DNA of 64,000 bases, from positions 16,318,120 through 16,382,119 of the forward strand of contig CP053149.1 of assembly GCA_014607495.2 (NCBI GenBank), read 5' to 3'. This DNA comes from Carposina sasakii. Taxonomy: Eukaryota > Arthropoda > Insecta > Lepidoptera > Carposinidae. Below, piece by piece: positions 47,601-57,000 of this stretch. Positions within the stretch are counted from its first letter, which is position 1, and each line of letters starts with the position of its first letter. Below the pieces are notes generated by a model. It worked only from the letters and a program-made list of their open reading frames with translations. It was not told where the DNA came from and made no database searches. Position numbers and translations under genes: made by a program.

Positions 47601-47963
47601 AATAAATATTCACACACTACACAACACATTAACCTAGTCCCACATTAAGATCCCTAAGGTCTTGTGTCGTGGGTACTAAACAACGGTATATAAATACATA
47701 GATAAGTATAGAAACATCCGTGACTCGGAAACAAACATCGATATTCATCATATCAATGTTTGCACCTACCGGGATTCGAACCCAGGACCTATGGCGTCGC
47801 AGACAGGGTCACTACCTACTAGACCAATCGGCGTCGCCGTCATTCATCCGTCATCCGTCATCCGTCATCATCATTATAGTCGTATCGTTACTTGCAGGAG
47901 CGTCGCGCAGAGGTCGTCAGACAGAACAAGTGCGCGCGCGCCGACGTCGAGCACTCCGGGTAG
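20670..47963 (+). CDS. stai: Stathmin, microtubule-destabilising phosphoprotein
   Basis: Binds two tubulin dimers and promotes microtubule disassembly, mainly in neurons. Coding exons are 20670-20688 (or its duplicate 26838-26856), 43583-43749, 44874-45088, 45791-45908, 46311-46451, 46986-47126 and 47898-47963. Phases agree and give 288 residues, close to the roughly 300 of fly stathmin. The 19-nt first exon encodes M-E-V-E-N-K plus one base and joins exon 2 to read MEVENKSTEIRCQEMSKGGL. Landmarks are AYEVILAEP (stathmin signature), KTPSVEEIQEKLKAAEERR, then heptad-rich helical exons ending R-L-K-D-H, R-L-R-E-H and R-L-R-S-H, the tubulin-binding repeats. The protein ends in H-S-G. Intron 1 is about 23 kb from the first cassette or 16.7 kb from the second. 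Exon 2 also has an internal ATG (M-S-K-G-G-L) usable with a non-coding first exon. Confidence 0.92.
21434..21822. mobile_element. GC-rich MITE, copy 1
   Basis: The terminal core TAGACGTGTGTGCCG is mirrored by CGGCACACACGTCTA. Inside it, subterminal inverted blocks rich in CGCCGCCGC/GGCGTG surround an AT-poor centre. It is present in both duplicates; copy 2 differs by a replacement of about 25 bp near 27741. No transposase. Confidence 0.6.
21826..21925 (+). mobile_element. RTE-like LINE 3' end, copy 1
   Basis: CCCGCCTGTTCAGTGTGGAG, GACTATGGGCAAAAACCC and GGCAGGCCTACGTCCAGCAC follow the order of the intact tails at 30775-30940 and 63155-63325. The duplicated counterpart is at about 28014-28110. 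Confidence 0.65.
22927..24666 (+). pseudogene. 5'-truncated duplicate of OCRL
   Basis: This 579-codon frame starts M-F-G-K-V-S-N in sequence from the end of duplication copy 1 and then runs, without a visible amino-acid change, through OCRL residues 283-854 to the same stop. It keeps the second half of the phosphatase domain, the ASH and the RhoGAP-like regions. It lacks the PH region and the motifs WNVN and FQELD, which position the metal and substrate, so catalysis is not expected. It also lacks the OCRL promoter and lies inside the stathmin transcription unit when the first stathmin promoter is used. The absence of decay could mean youth, function, or an assembly duplicate. A truncated adaptor protein is possible but unproven. 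Confidence 0.8.
24902..25153. mobile_element. Foldback MITE, copy 2
   Basis: Duplicate of the hairpin element at 18732-18984. It differs by one missing base (TTTTCATGTTACACG against TTTTCATTGTTACACG). Arms and loop are otherwise the same. Confidence 0.75.
26450..26837 (+). promoter_or_regulatory. Stathmin promoter and 5' UTR, copy 2
   Basis: Carries the same CCAAT box and the TATATAAA at 26707-26714 as the copy at 20280-20669, with no difference noticed in the core. It can therefore act as a second start site for stathmin, nearer to exon 2. Confidence 0.5.
26838..26856 (+). CDS. stai: Alternative (duplicated) first coding exon of stathmin
   Basis: ATGGAAGTTGAAAACAAAT followed by the donor GTGAGTATT is identical to 20670-20688. 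It encodes M-E-V-E-N-K plus one phase-1 base and can splice to exon 2 at 43583. Either copy gives the same protein, so the duplication changes promoter dosage and not the product. Being nearer to exon 2, it also removes the truncated OCRL copy from the intron. Confidence 0.8.
27606..28010. mobile_element. GC-rich MITE, copy 2
   Basis: Duplicate of 21434-21822 with the same TAGACGTGTGTGCCG ends. GGTCCAGCGCTGCTGATACA at 27741 replaces a few bases found in copy 1. Confidence 0.6.
30770..30940 (+). mobile_element. RTE-like LINE 3' end
   Basis: CTTGTGGCGTGCCCCGGGGG followed by AGGCCTACGTCCAGCAGTGG translates as [13 protein letters not shown]. It ends in stop codons and a GATGATG tail. Upstream it carries GGTCACCAACCCGCCTGCCC, shared with 41335-41482 and 63155-63325. 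Confidence 0.75.
31385..31520. mobile_element. Lep1-like Helitron fragment
   Basis: Has ATACATATAATATAAACTG, TGTTTGTGCACACTAATCG and GGCTTAACCGATTGGATGCA in the order seen at 3840-4030. The 3' end was not found. Confidence 0.45.
33935..34040 (-). mobile_element. tRNA-derived SINE (CCATTTCTTTATTAATAA tail)
   Basis: On the minus strand GGTCGTGGGTTCGGTTCCCA (B box) is followed by CCATTTCTTTATTAATAATT. The same B-box-to-tail order is found on the plus strand at 51735-51850. The A-box end is degraded. Confidence 0.6.
34126..34392. repeat. Dispersed about 265-bp repeat, copy 2
   Basis: Matches 1545-1832 in direct orientation from TTACTTGATCGGGCGA to AAAAATCACGCTGTATA. It is useful for defining the consensus of this family. 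Confidence 0.6.
39101..39376. mobile_element. MITE with 25-bp near-perfect terminal inverted repeats
   Basis: AATTTTGTCGCGTCGGGGGA at the left is mirrored by TCCCCCGACGCGACAAAATT at the right, with a further GCGG beyond the G-run. The interior is AT-rich and has no open frame. No clear target duplication was seen. Confidence 0.7.
41335..41482 (-). mobile_element. RTE-like LINE 3' end, reverse
   Basis: CAGTCCACTGCTGGACGTAG followed by GCCTCCCCCAGGGCACGCC is the reverse complement of the [18 protein letters not shown] tail. A CATCATC tail sits to the left. Confidence 0.75.
42835..42857. promoter_or_regulatory. Paired homeodomain-type sites in stathmin intron 1
   Basis: TCATAATTAGA occurs twice with a 12-bp period (42835-42845 and 42847-42857), and TTAATTAA lies about 55 bp upstream. 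TAATTA-core sites are typical of homeodomain proteins. Position in a long first intron of a neuronal gene fits an enhancer, but such motifs are common in AT-rich DNA. Confidence 0.25.
43750..44873. other. Stathmin intron 2
   Basis: No exon. One MITE at 44582-44777; the rest is unassigned. Open frames here are short and without family features. Confidence 0.6.
44582..44777. mobile_element. Small MITE with about 40-bp inverted repeats
   Basis: TAAATTGGTCGTTTTTCCAC is mirrored by a right end that reads, reversed, TAAATGGGCGTTTTTCCGCT. Both continue into ACGACACG(A/G)(C/T)CACGAC. It lies in stathmin intron 2, within 100 bp of exon 3. Confidence 0.65.
45205..45437. repeat. Minisatellite, about 64-bp unit, 3.5 copies
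   Basis: Units start CTGCCC(C/T)GC(T/A)(G/A)GTGGCC and contain GCAGTTGGTTGATGCCAGTA. The units vary by a few bases and small indels. A degraded partial unit (TGTGTTAAGCAATCTGCAAT) reappears at 45745-45765 near the end of the same stathmin intron. Confidence 0.8.
47611..47837 (-). mobile_element. tRNA-derived SINE, copy 2
   Basis: Close match to 13495-13726, with B box GGGTTCGAATCCCGGTAGG and an A-box region GGTCTAGTAGGTAGTGACCC on the minus strand. It lies in the last stathmin intron only about 60 bp before the final exon. A short TCATCCG triplication lies in between (47845-47866). Confidence 0.75.
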
Positions 47964-50900
47964 ACCCGATAGTACACTGTCAGATAAGCCACTTCAGTTA
48001 CTCCCCTTTACGTTTCAGTGGGCACCGACTGGGTACTAGGGTCAAAAGCATTCAGCTCGCCAGCACAGAACAATTACTAAACCATAGAAGAAACTGAATA
48101 TTAAGTATTATTGTTGTCTCTGTTTTCTTACACACTCGTAATAGCATTAGAAAGAGACAGATGTAGGTTGTTCAAAATGCAAAACATCACACAAAGCAAA
48201 CGTCAATTTGGTCACTCAATCTACTCCTTGGCTACCCTAAGTTAAAAAGCTACATAGCATGTCAAGTTTTGGTCTATGACTTTCTCCATCGCGTTATTTT
48301 GTATAATGTCTATGACAGAGTACGCTTTCAATGTCGCAAACCTTCTATGCTTTAGTTATTGTTCTGCGCTCGGCAGTCTGCCGTCGCATGAGATTGGCGG
48401 GAACTAGATATCTCACGTTAAAACGTCAAATTAACGAGTTACCTATATAATAACTGGACAAAATAAATAAGTATGCACTTTGCGTGTAAAAATAGAGCTG
48501 AGAATCAGAATAAACTTAGGGACTGCATGAATTTGCGCTGCAAGAAGCGCTTTGCAATCTCTTTTTACACAGGTTTTATACGTACATTCATTTACTTTGT
48601 CTAGTTATTACCTAATAGTTCTCTGGATGTGTCGCTTACTAGTGAAATATCTCTATTACCAATTTTATGCTATCAGCGCTGGCTTTCTTTGTAATATGCG
48701 ATCAACGTTAAAACACGATTGTGGATTTATAGAATCAGTATTGTGTAGGTTAAGAGCACCTGCTTTATAAACTAGTAGGATAATACCAAATGTTTGACAG
48801 ATCGCAAGTTACAAAGTAAGAGTGATGCATCATAAATGTAAGATGTATCTGGATAACAAACCCTCGAAGTATCTACTTGAAGACATTATCTGTCGGTTAA
48901 GTCCAGTGTCTAACCTAAATAGACGGAGATATCGACAAGTTGTCTCTGTATAACAAACAATAGTAGGTTGTTATCCAGTGTTTGAACTTATTGGAATCCA
49001 TCTAAGTACATAATGTTTAAGATATTGTTAACTCTAAACATACTCTTTAATTAAACTGTTTCTAAGCTATACTAAACGTCATAGTATTGTATTAATTCCA
49101 ATGTTTTGGCATTTTAGTACTCTAGATTAGATTTTATTCTTGTGATACTGGTAACCCTGTCTATGTCTAAATTGAACACTCTTTTGTCACATCGATAGGC
49201 ATATCATAAATATTTTTGTATTGGAAAATTGCCTTAAGTTTTTTTACAGGTACCAATTTATTTAAATAACTCAATTGTGTGGCAATTTGTTTTCTGGTAA
49301 CTTACTTAAAATATAGTGTTTATATTGGAATGTGCTGATGACATTTGGCGGTGACTTTTAAATGAGAATTGCCATGTAATATTGTACTAAAAACTTATTT
49401 TGAACAACATTCAGTTTATTTCTTGATCTATGGCAATTCTGATTTTATTTCAGGTAAATGGGGGGGGGCTTGCTGAAAGGCTCCTTAAGTGCCGGTGTTG
49501 CCAGTAAAATATACATACTTTATGTGTCACCGGACGCGCTTTATCACGTCTCAAAATAATCGTATGTGATCGTGCTTGTTGACATTAATAAATACAATTT
49601 TAGTTTTAAATTCGTACAATTTATATTTAATGATAAACTGTATGTCAAGGCCTATTTTAATAACATAGCATGATCTCATTTGGAACCAACTTTTAGTGAA
49701 GAATCATGTCAAATTGCACAATTTTAGCTATGTATATTGTATGTATGTACCAACACTAAAAGTTGGCGCAATTGTTTTTATTGGAAAAGCCTAAAATTAT
49801 ATTTTCTGAAAATTTCTTCTACTTATCTATCTATGAGAATTTGGAGATTGATAGATCATGATTTTTGTATTAAATGGGAAAAGGAAATGTCAACCATCAT
49901 TTTATATGAGTGGGAGGAGCTATCTTAGTGATTCAACAAGGGAAACTATCCCGAATCATTAGTCTATAGACTTATATCATTATTTTTAATGTTTATCATT
50001 ATGCAACAGTATTTTAGGGAATTATTAAAAGTAAATTAGGTTTGTCTCATCTCATTACGATTAATAATTGATCGCTCCTGGCTGTCATGTCATGTTATAA
50101 TTTGTCATGTCGCGGATGGGTGCGAGTGCGGGGTGGTTGTGGCGGTGTGCTTGTGCCGGCAGCGACGCGTCTACACGTTTAAATTCATCATCAATCTCAT
50201 CACTTCCTTTTATGAAACATTACTAACAATAAAGTAGACGGAAGTGCCTCACTATTTCATAATCAACTCTGATATCAAATGTATCGTATAAAACTGCCTT
50301 CATAGCGTTTTATATTTTTTTAAACGTAGTGGGCGGAGTCGCCGGGCCTTGGATGTATTGGTGTGTTGGACACAAACCGCTTCTGTGATGATTTTGCTCC
50401 TAGTGATATATATATTAATATCGATTTATCGGCTAGGCACAAATTTTAACGATAGACATAGTTTAACGATAGTGTAACGCGTTCACGGCAAGCAAAGGTG
50501 AATATTTTCTGTTCTCACTCGATCTCCGCTGCTAAATCGGAGCTTATATCGTTAAACGAAAGTATGTATTCCTGTATTTGATAGTATATTTTTGCCATTT
50601 ATTTTAGAGTTTGATTCGTTTGTCAAAGATTATGATAATAATTGTATATAATGTTAAGAGATTACGTATCTAGCTAGCTTAGCGCAGCGCGAGCTTGCCT
50701 GCTTGGCAGTTTGTGACGACGCGTGTCGCTCGTGTGACGGTGTCGTTCGATAAGGGTTAGTGTAAGTTGGCTTGTATCTCGGTGAAGACGTGAAAACTTC
50801 TGACCAATTTGCCTTGGGTATTGTGTAGCCTTTTAGAATCTCACGATCGAGACGAATCATGTATAGCGACGCAATTTATAGCTTTCATTAATATTGTCGT

Positions 50901-51115
50901 AATTATATTGTTTTGAAAATGAGCATAATTTTAGTAAATTTCCTATTACATACATATGGGTGTTATTGATTGTATGTTAATTTTATATGTTATGTATAAT
51001 TGATTCATGTGCTTTAGTTTGTGAGGTAAGTATATGGAAATTGCTGTTTGAAGTGCAGGCAACTTTTTGTAGTTTCATTGTCGTATTAATAAAGTCATAA
51101 TACTAATAAAAATAT
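47964..51115 (+). other. Probable long 3' UTR of stathmin
   Basis: No gene was recognised between the stathmin stop and about 51.1 kb. Possible poly(A) signals are AATAAA at 48462 and several later ones. The most convincing is TTAATAAAGTC near 51088, followed by GU-rich TTTGTGGTTTTATTTTAATA. A long UTR is inferred from this signal, the near absence of repeats and the lack of open frames. An early-ending isoform at 48.5 kb is also plausible. Confidence 0.4.
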
Positions 51116-51277
51116 AATTTGTGGTTTTATTTTAATATGTATTAGGTACACTTTATTGTAAGGATCTGATTGCTGGGTCGTAAAGAATAAGAATGAAAAG
51201 AAAGCGAGATTCGAATTTTGAGATAGATATGTGGAGTAAGATCACTGTAGGTACAGATCATCGGTACGGACATCTTA

Positions 51278-51600
51278 TATCATATATAAAAATCTTCTGT
51301 TCGTGTGTTTGTAATGGATTTCCCTCTAAATGGCTCAACCTATTTTGATGAAATTTTGTGTGTGTGTGTTCAAGTGGGTTCGAGAATGGTTTAGTTATTA
51401 GACTTACGATTTGGTCAATTTTGTTTTCTCTGCAGTCCACGCGGACGGAGTCCAAAAACATTATTTAGTTGTCCGAATTGTGAAGCTAAACCATCCTCGA
51501 ACCAACTTAAACATACACACAAAATTTCATCAAAATTGGTCCATCCGTTTAGAAGGAGCAACACTTGGAATGTTTTTATTATTTTTGTTGTAATCTTCGT
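51278..51600. mobile_element. Two Lep1-like fragments in inverted arrangement
   Basis: TTTTGATGAAATTTTGTGTG followed by GGTTCGAGAATGGTTTAG at the left is mirrored by CTAAACCATCCTCGAACCA and AAAATTTCATCAAAATTGG at the right. TCCACGCGGACGGAGTCC lies between them. The pair could form a hairpin in RNA. Confidence 0.6.
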
Positions 51601-51734
51601 GATTTGGAAATAATTACACAGTTAAAATGGCAAACTCTATCTTCTTTGTCGTAAATCATTCTGCCCCTTTCATCTACAACAATTTGCATTAAAATTTCAT
51701 CCATGGTCCACCCACACACAATACAATAAATTAT

Positions 51735-51850
51735 TCATTCGGTAGCTCAGTGGTTAGAGCGGCTAGTACGGTTTGCAGTGGTCGTGGGTTCGATTCCCAC
51801 TCGGGTGAAGATTTTTTTCCATTTCTTTATTAATAATTTTATAATTATTC
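51735..51850 (+). mobile_element. tRNA-derived SINE, plus orientation
   Basis: GGTAGCTCAGTGGTTAGAGC (A box) and GTCGTGGGTTCGATTCCCAC (B box) are almost tRNA-like, and a 7-bp acceptor stem with wobble pairs can be drawn. The anticodon arm does not fold, and the tail CCATTTCTTTATTAATAATT matches the SINE at 33935-34040. So it is a SINE and not a tRNA gene. Confidence 0.65.
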
Positions 51851-52213
51851 ACTCGTTTTTCAAGTTTTCAACTCAATTTAAAAGTATTTAATCAAAGCGC
51901 GAATCGAGGAAAAAACAATAGACAGCTGTCATTAATGTCATTCTGACAGGAGAATAAAATTTCGCTACCTAAAAACCTCGTTAAAAAAATCCTAACCAGG
52001 CGAAAATTTATACCCGCGGACGAACGTGAACGGGTCGGATAAAATTTTGTCAGTTTAATTCTAAATAAGATAGGTACATCGCAAGTGATTGGGCACTTAT
52101 CTGAGGGCGGCACGCTAGCTACTGTCTATAAATCCATAGTCAAAGCATCTCTACTTAGTTTGTGAGTCAAAGGCTTGAACGTAGACTGGATGGTGAACGT
52201 AAACGCACCTCAG

Positions 52214-52625
52214 ATTTTTTTTTTGTTTAGTTTATCCCGAAGGAAAGGCAAGGGGAACTAAGCCCATACAGCCATTTTCTTTAGTAAATGATTCCTGAAT
52301 TTATGGGATGATAATGATGATGGTGATGAATGGAAACGTCGGGAAAATCCTCAAGAACAAGTGTAAAGTTAGTCAAAATAAAAAATTATTGCAGAAACAA
52401 CTTACATGCGCCCATGAAGAGATCGTAATCCGGCTAAAGTTTTACTCGGCTTACCTGCGTATAAAACCATGCACACGCACTAGATTCACATCACAAGTAA
52501 TCATAATATAACTTATCTACAAGAAAACATCACTCTACGGACACATGCAAGCCATTTACAAATAATTTTTGATTTTCACAAGAAAATTACACCTGCACCC
52601 TTTCAGCTTTTCCCGCCAAATCCAC
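52214..52625 (-). repeat. Repeat array unit 1 (inverted)
   Basis: Reverse copy of the three units that follow. The left end is TTTATCCCGAAGGAAAGGCA and the right end CACCCTTTCAGCTTTTCCCG. With unit 2 it forms an inverted repeat of about 400 bp around a spacer of only 30-60 bp. Confidence 0.8.
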
Positions 52626-52649
52626 GCACCTCTGAATTGTATATCAATG

Positions 52650-53040
52650 CCCTTAAGGTGCAGGTGTAATTTTCTTGTGAATATCAAAAATTATTTGTAA
52701 ATGGCTTGCATGTGTCCGTAAAGTGATGTTTTCTGGTAGATAAGTTATATTTTGATTACTTGTGATGTGAATCTAGTGCGTGTGCATGGTTTTATACGCA
52801 GGTAAGCTGAGTAAAACTTTAACCGGATTACGATCTCTTCATGGGCGCATGTAAGTTGTTTCTGCAATAATTCTTCATTTTGACTAACTTTACACTTGTT
52901 CTTGAGGATTTTCTTGTCGTTTCCATTCATCATCATCATTATCATCCCTCATAATTCTGAAATCATTTACTAAAGACAATGGCTGTATGGGCTTAGTTCC
53001 CCTTGCCTTTCCTTCGGGATAAACTAAAAAAAAAATTGAA
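52650..53040 (+). repeat. Repeat array unit 2
   Basis: Begins near GTGCAGGTGTAATTTTCTTG and ends CCTTTCCTTCGGGATAAACT plus an A-run. It lacks the GGCGGGAAAAGCTGGAAG leader of units 3 and 4. A minus-strand open frame of 66 codons is shared by all the units but resembles no protein I know. Confidence 0.8.
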
Positions 53041-53062
53041 AAAAAATTAATGATACGTCAGA

Positions 53063-53468
53063 TTCGGCGGGAAAAGCTGGAAGGGTGCAGGTGTAATTTT
53101 CTTGTGAAAATCAAAAATTATTTGTAAATGGCTTGCATGTGTCCGTAAAGTGATGTTTTCTGGTAGATGAGTTATATTTTGATTACTTGTGATGTGAATC
53201 TAGTGCGTGTGCATGGTTTTATACGCAGGTAAGCCGCGTGAAACTTTAGCCGGATTACGATCTCTTCATGGGCGCATGTGGGTTGTTTCTGCAATAATTT
53301 TTCATTTTGACTAACTTTACACTTGTTCTTGAGGATTTTCCCGACGTTTCCATTCATCATCATCATTATCATCCATCAAAAATTCAGAAATCATTTACTA
53401 AAGACAATGGCTGTATGGGCTTAGTTCCCCTTGCCTTTCCTTCGGGATAAACTAAACAAACAAAAAAA
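53063..53468 (+). repeat. Repeat array unit 3
   Basis: Starts ATTCGGCGGGAAAAGCTGG. It is followed by AATGATACGTCAAAATCGAT and CGTGGACCGTGG before the next unit. Very similar to unit 4, at a spacing of 444 bp. Confidence 0.8.
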
Positions 53469-53506
53469 AAAATAATGATACGTCAAAATCGATCGTGGAC
53501 CGTGGA

Positions 53507-53936
53507 TTCGGCGGGAAAAGCTGGAAGGGTGCAGGTGTAATTTTCTTGTGAAAATCAAAAATTATTTGTAAATGGCTTGCATGTGTCCGTAAAGTGATGT
53601 TTTCTGGTAGATAAGTTATATTTTGATTACTTGTGATGTGAATCTAGTGCGTGTGCATGGTTTTATACGCAGGTAAGCCGAGTAAAACTTTAGCCGGATT
53701 ACGATCTCTTCATGGGCGCATGTAAGTTGTTTCTGCAATATTTTTTTATTTTGACTAACTTTACACTTGTTCTTGAGGATTTTCCCGACGTTTCCATTCA
53801 TCATCATCATTATCATCCATCATAAATTCAGAAATCATTTACTAAAGACAATGGCTGTATGGGCTTAGTTCCCCTTGCCTTTCCTTCGGGATAAACTAAA
53901 CAAAAAAAAAAAAAAAAAGATCGTGGACCGTGGTGT
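53507..53936 (+). repeat. Repeat array unit 4
   Basis: Same order as unit 3, ending in an A-run and GATCGTGGACCGTGG about 150 bp before the CWC22 start codon. The unit may therefore contribute to the CWC22 promoter or 5' UTR region. Confidence 0.8.
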
Positions 53937-54081
53937 GGTGGTATTATTTTGATAAATGGTTGTAATGGTTTTTTTGCTATTGTTTAAGCTATTTTATTGA
54001 ATAATTCGTGTTTGATGTGTTAATAAAATATATAAGGAAACAAAAGAATTATTGCATTGTGCTAAATAGTTCACCACTGAA

Positions 54082-57000
54082 ATGGATTCGGAAGAAAATA
54101 ATAAACGTAAGAGGGGCAAGCAAAGTGATGAAGATGATGCTCGGAGGGAAAAGAAGTCGAAAAAGGATGATGAAGACAATAGTCGAAAAGAAAAGAAGTC
54201 CAGAAGAGCTCGTTCAAAATCCAAGTCTCCATTGCCACGAGACAGAACGTCAAAACGGAGACGTAAACATTCTAGATCCCGCTCTCCAGAGGCGTCGCAT
54301 TCCGTGAAACTTGAGAATGAACAAGATAATAGTGCCATTGCGGAACCAAAGCCTCCAGAACGCAAAAGAAAAGAAACAGACATGCTCAATACTAAAACAG
54401 GTGGAGCCTACATTCCCCCAGCGAGGCTGCGCATGATGCAAGCACAAATCACAGATAAAACCTCCGTAGCGTACCAGCGCTTAGCTTGGGAGGCTCTCAA
54501 GAAGTCTGTTCATGGCCATATTAACAAAATTAACATTGGAAATATAGGTATAATAATAAAAGAACTACTAAAAGAGAATATAGTCAGGGGCCGTGGTTTG
54601 CTGTGTCGGTCTGTGATTCAAGCACAAGCAGCTTCACCAACATTTACCAATGTGTATGCTGCACTGGTGGCTGCTGTCAACTCGCGGTTCCCCAACATAG
54701 GAGAATTGCTGCTAAAAAGATTGGTTATCCAGTTCAAAAGAGGCTTTAAAAGAAATGATAAACCCATATGCATATCATCAGCATCTTTCATTGCACATCT
54801 AGTAAATCAAAGAGTGGCACATGAAATATTAGCTTTAGAGCTATTGACACTGCTTGTGGAGTCTCCGACTGATGATTCTGTGGAGGTGGCCATATCCTTC
54901 CTAAAGGAGTGTGGTCAAAAACTTACAGAAGTGTCATCAAAGGGTGTAAATGCTATATTTGAGATGTTGAGGAATATTCTTCATGAAGGGCAGTTGGACA
55001 AGAGGGTACAATACATGATTGAGGTTATGTTCCAAGTGTGGAAAGATGGATTTAAAGATCATCCAGCACTTATAGAGGACTTGGAACTGGTGCCTGAGGA
55101 GGAGCAGTTCACCCATCTGCTAATGCTTGACGATGCAACCGATCCTCAAGATATCCTGAGTAAGTATTTGTTGGACTCTAGTAGTTTATGTTATCTTGCC
55201 TAGGAATACATATTGTTTCTTAACTGACCACACCTGATTTCTTTAACATGTTTTTGTACTAACGTGTAAGATAGATAGATAGATAGATTTTTATTGTCAT
55301 AACTGGGTACATACATTTGTTGATACATATTTAATTTTTAATCCAACAGTTTGTCCATTTCGGACGTACAATAGACATATACATTTTGTAATAATATTAA
55401 ATAAGTTATTCCTAAGTTATTCATTATTAGAGTTCAGTTATGTAAGTAATGAGAGACAGTGTTTCAGTTCATAAAGATAAATGTTCCTGCCACTCAATCG
55501 CAGTTCTTTATTACTTGTTGGAGAAACCATTCTTTCATAGATAAAAGATGCCAAGTTAATATTTACTAAAACATTTCAGATGTCTTTAAGTTTGATGACA
55601 AATATGAAGAGAATGAGCAGAAATATAAAACACTTAGTAAGGAGATATTGGGTTCTGATGCTGAGTCCGGTGAAGAGGATGGCTCTGGAGAGAGTGGCAG
55701 CGAAGAGTCTGATGAAGAAGAAGAGGAAGAAACTGAGAAGAAAGGGGGAGTTACAATCATTGACAATACAGAAACCAATTTAGTTGCTCTGCGAAGAACT
55801 ATCTACTTGACCATAAACTCTAGTTTAGACTTCGAAGAGTGTGCTCACAAACTCATGAAGATGCAGCTGAAGCCAGGTCAAGAAGTGGAGCTTTGTCACA
55901 TGTTTTTAGACTGTTGTGCAGAGCAAAGGACCTATGAAAAATTCTATGGCCTATTAGCTCAAAGATTTTGCAATATTAATCGCATTTATATTGGACCATT
56001 TGAGGAAATCTTTAAAGATTCCTACTCTACAGCTCACAGGTTAGATACAAACAGGCTTCGAAATGTGAGCAAATTCTTTGCACATCTACTGTTCACCGAT
56101 TCTATAAGCTGGGAAGTAATGGACTGTGTCAAGCTAAATGAGGAGGATACCACAAGTTCCAGCAGGATATACATTAAAATACTCTTTCAAGAACTGGCTG
56201 AATACATGGGGCTGAAGAAATTGAATGACAGGCTGAAAGATCCGTAAGCTCTGTTTACTTGTTCAAATTTTATATGTTTCCTTGGTCTTTTAAGTTAATC
56301 TAATCTTTTTTACTATTTCAGAACTCTTCAGCAGGCATTCTCTGGAGTTTTTCCTAGAGATAATCCAAAGAACACAAGATTTTCTATTAACTTCTTCACA
56401 TCTATTGGTCTTGGTGGCCTAACAGATGAATTGAGAGAACATTTAAAGCAAATGCCAAAGGTTTGTATTTTTTTATTACCTGCATTACCAAAAACTCTTA
56501 AATCAGGTTTGCTTACATTGTTAGAGTGGGACAGAAACAGCGAAACATTGTATATCGGATGTACTCCTGTTTTGAGTTAGTAAAATGACATACATATACA
56601 CCGATATATGTATGTGCTCGGGTGTGCTCCCAAAAATAGTATAGCCAGAATTGCAGGGTCATAAAAGAGATCCTACCGTCATGTTTAGCATGGCGGGGCT
56701 AGATGTCAAGGACAGAGGCGGCTCGTGATATTTTTTGATGGGTCATCATTTACAGCCCTGAGAAGTCCACTGTTGGACATAGGCCTCCCCCAACAACCTC
56801 CACTCCGACCGGGCGGAAGCAGCCTGCATCCAACCGACGCCCGCGACCTTGGCCAGGTCGTCCGTCTACCTCGCGGGTGGCCTTCCCACGCTGCGCTTGC
56901 CGATACGTGGTATCCACTCTAGAACTTTCCGATTCCATCGGCCATCAGTTCTTCGAGCTATGTGCCCTGCCACTGCCACTTTAGCTTGCTGGACCGTTGA

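Noticed and set aside
51735..51812. Possible tRNA gene
   Set aside because: A and B boxes and a weak acceptor stem exist, but the anticodon arm does not fold and the tail matches a SINE at 33935-34040.
52308..53816. Repeated 66-67 codon frame in each array unit as a small protein family
   Set aside because: The frame follows the repeat, has no known motif, begins in a (GAT)n/(CAT)n run, and lacks evidence of expression.
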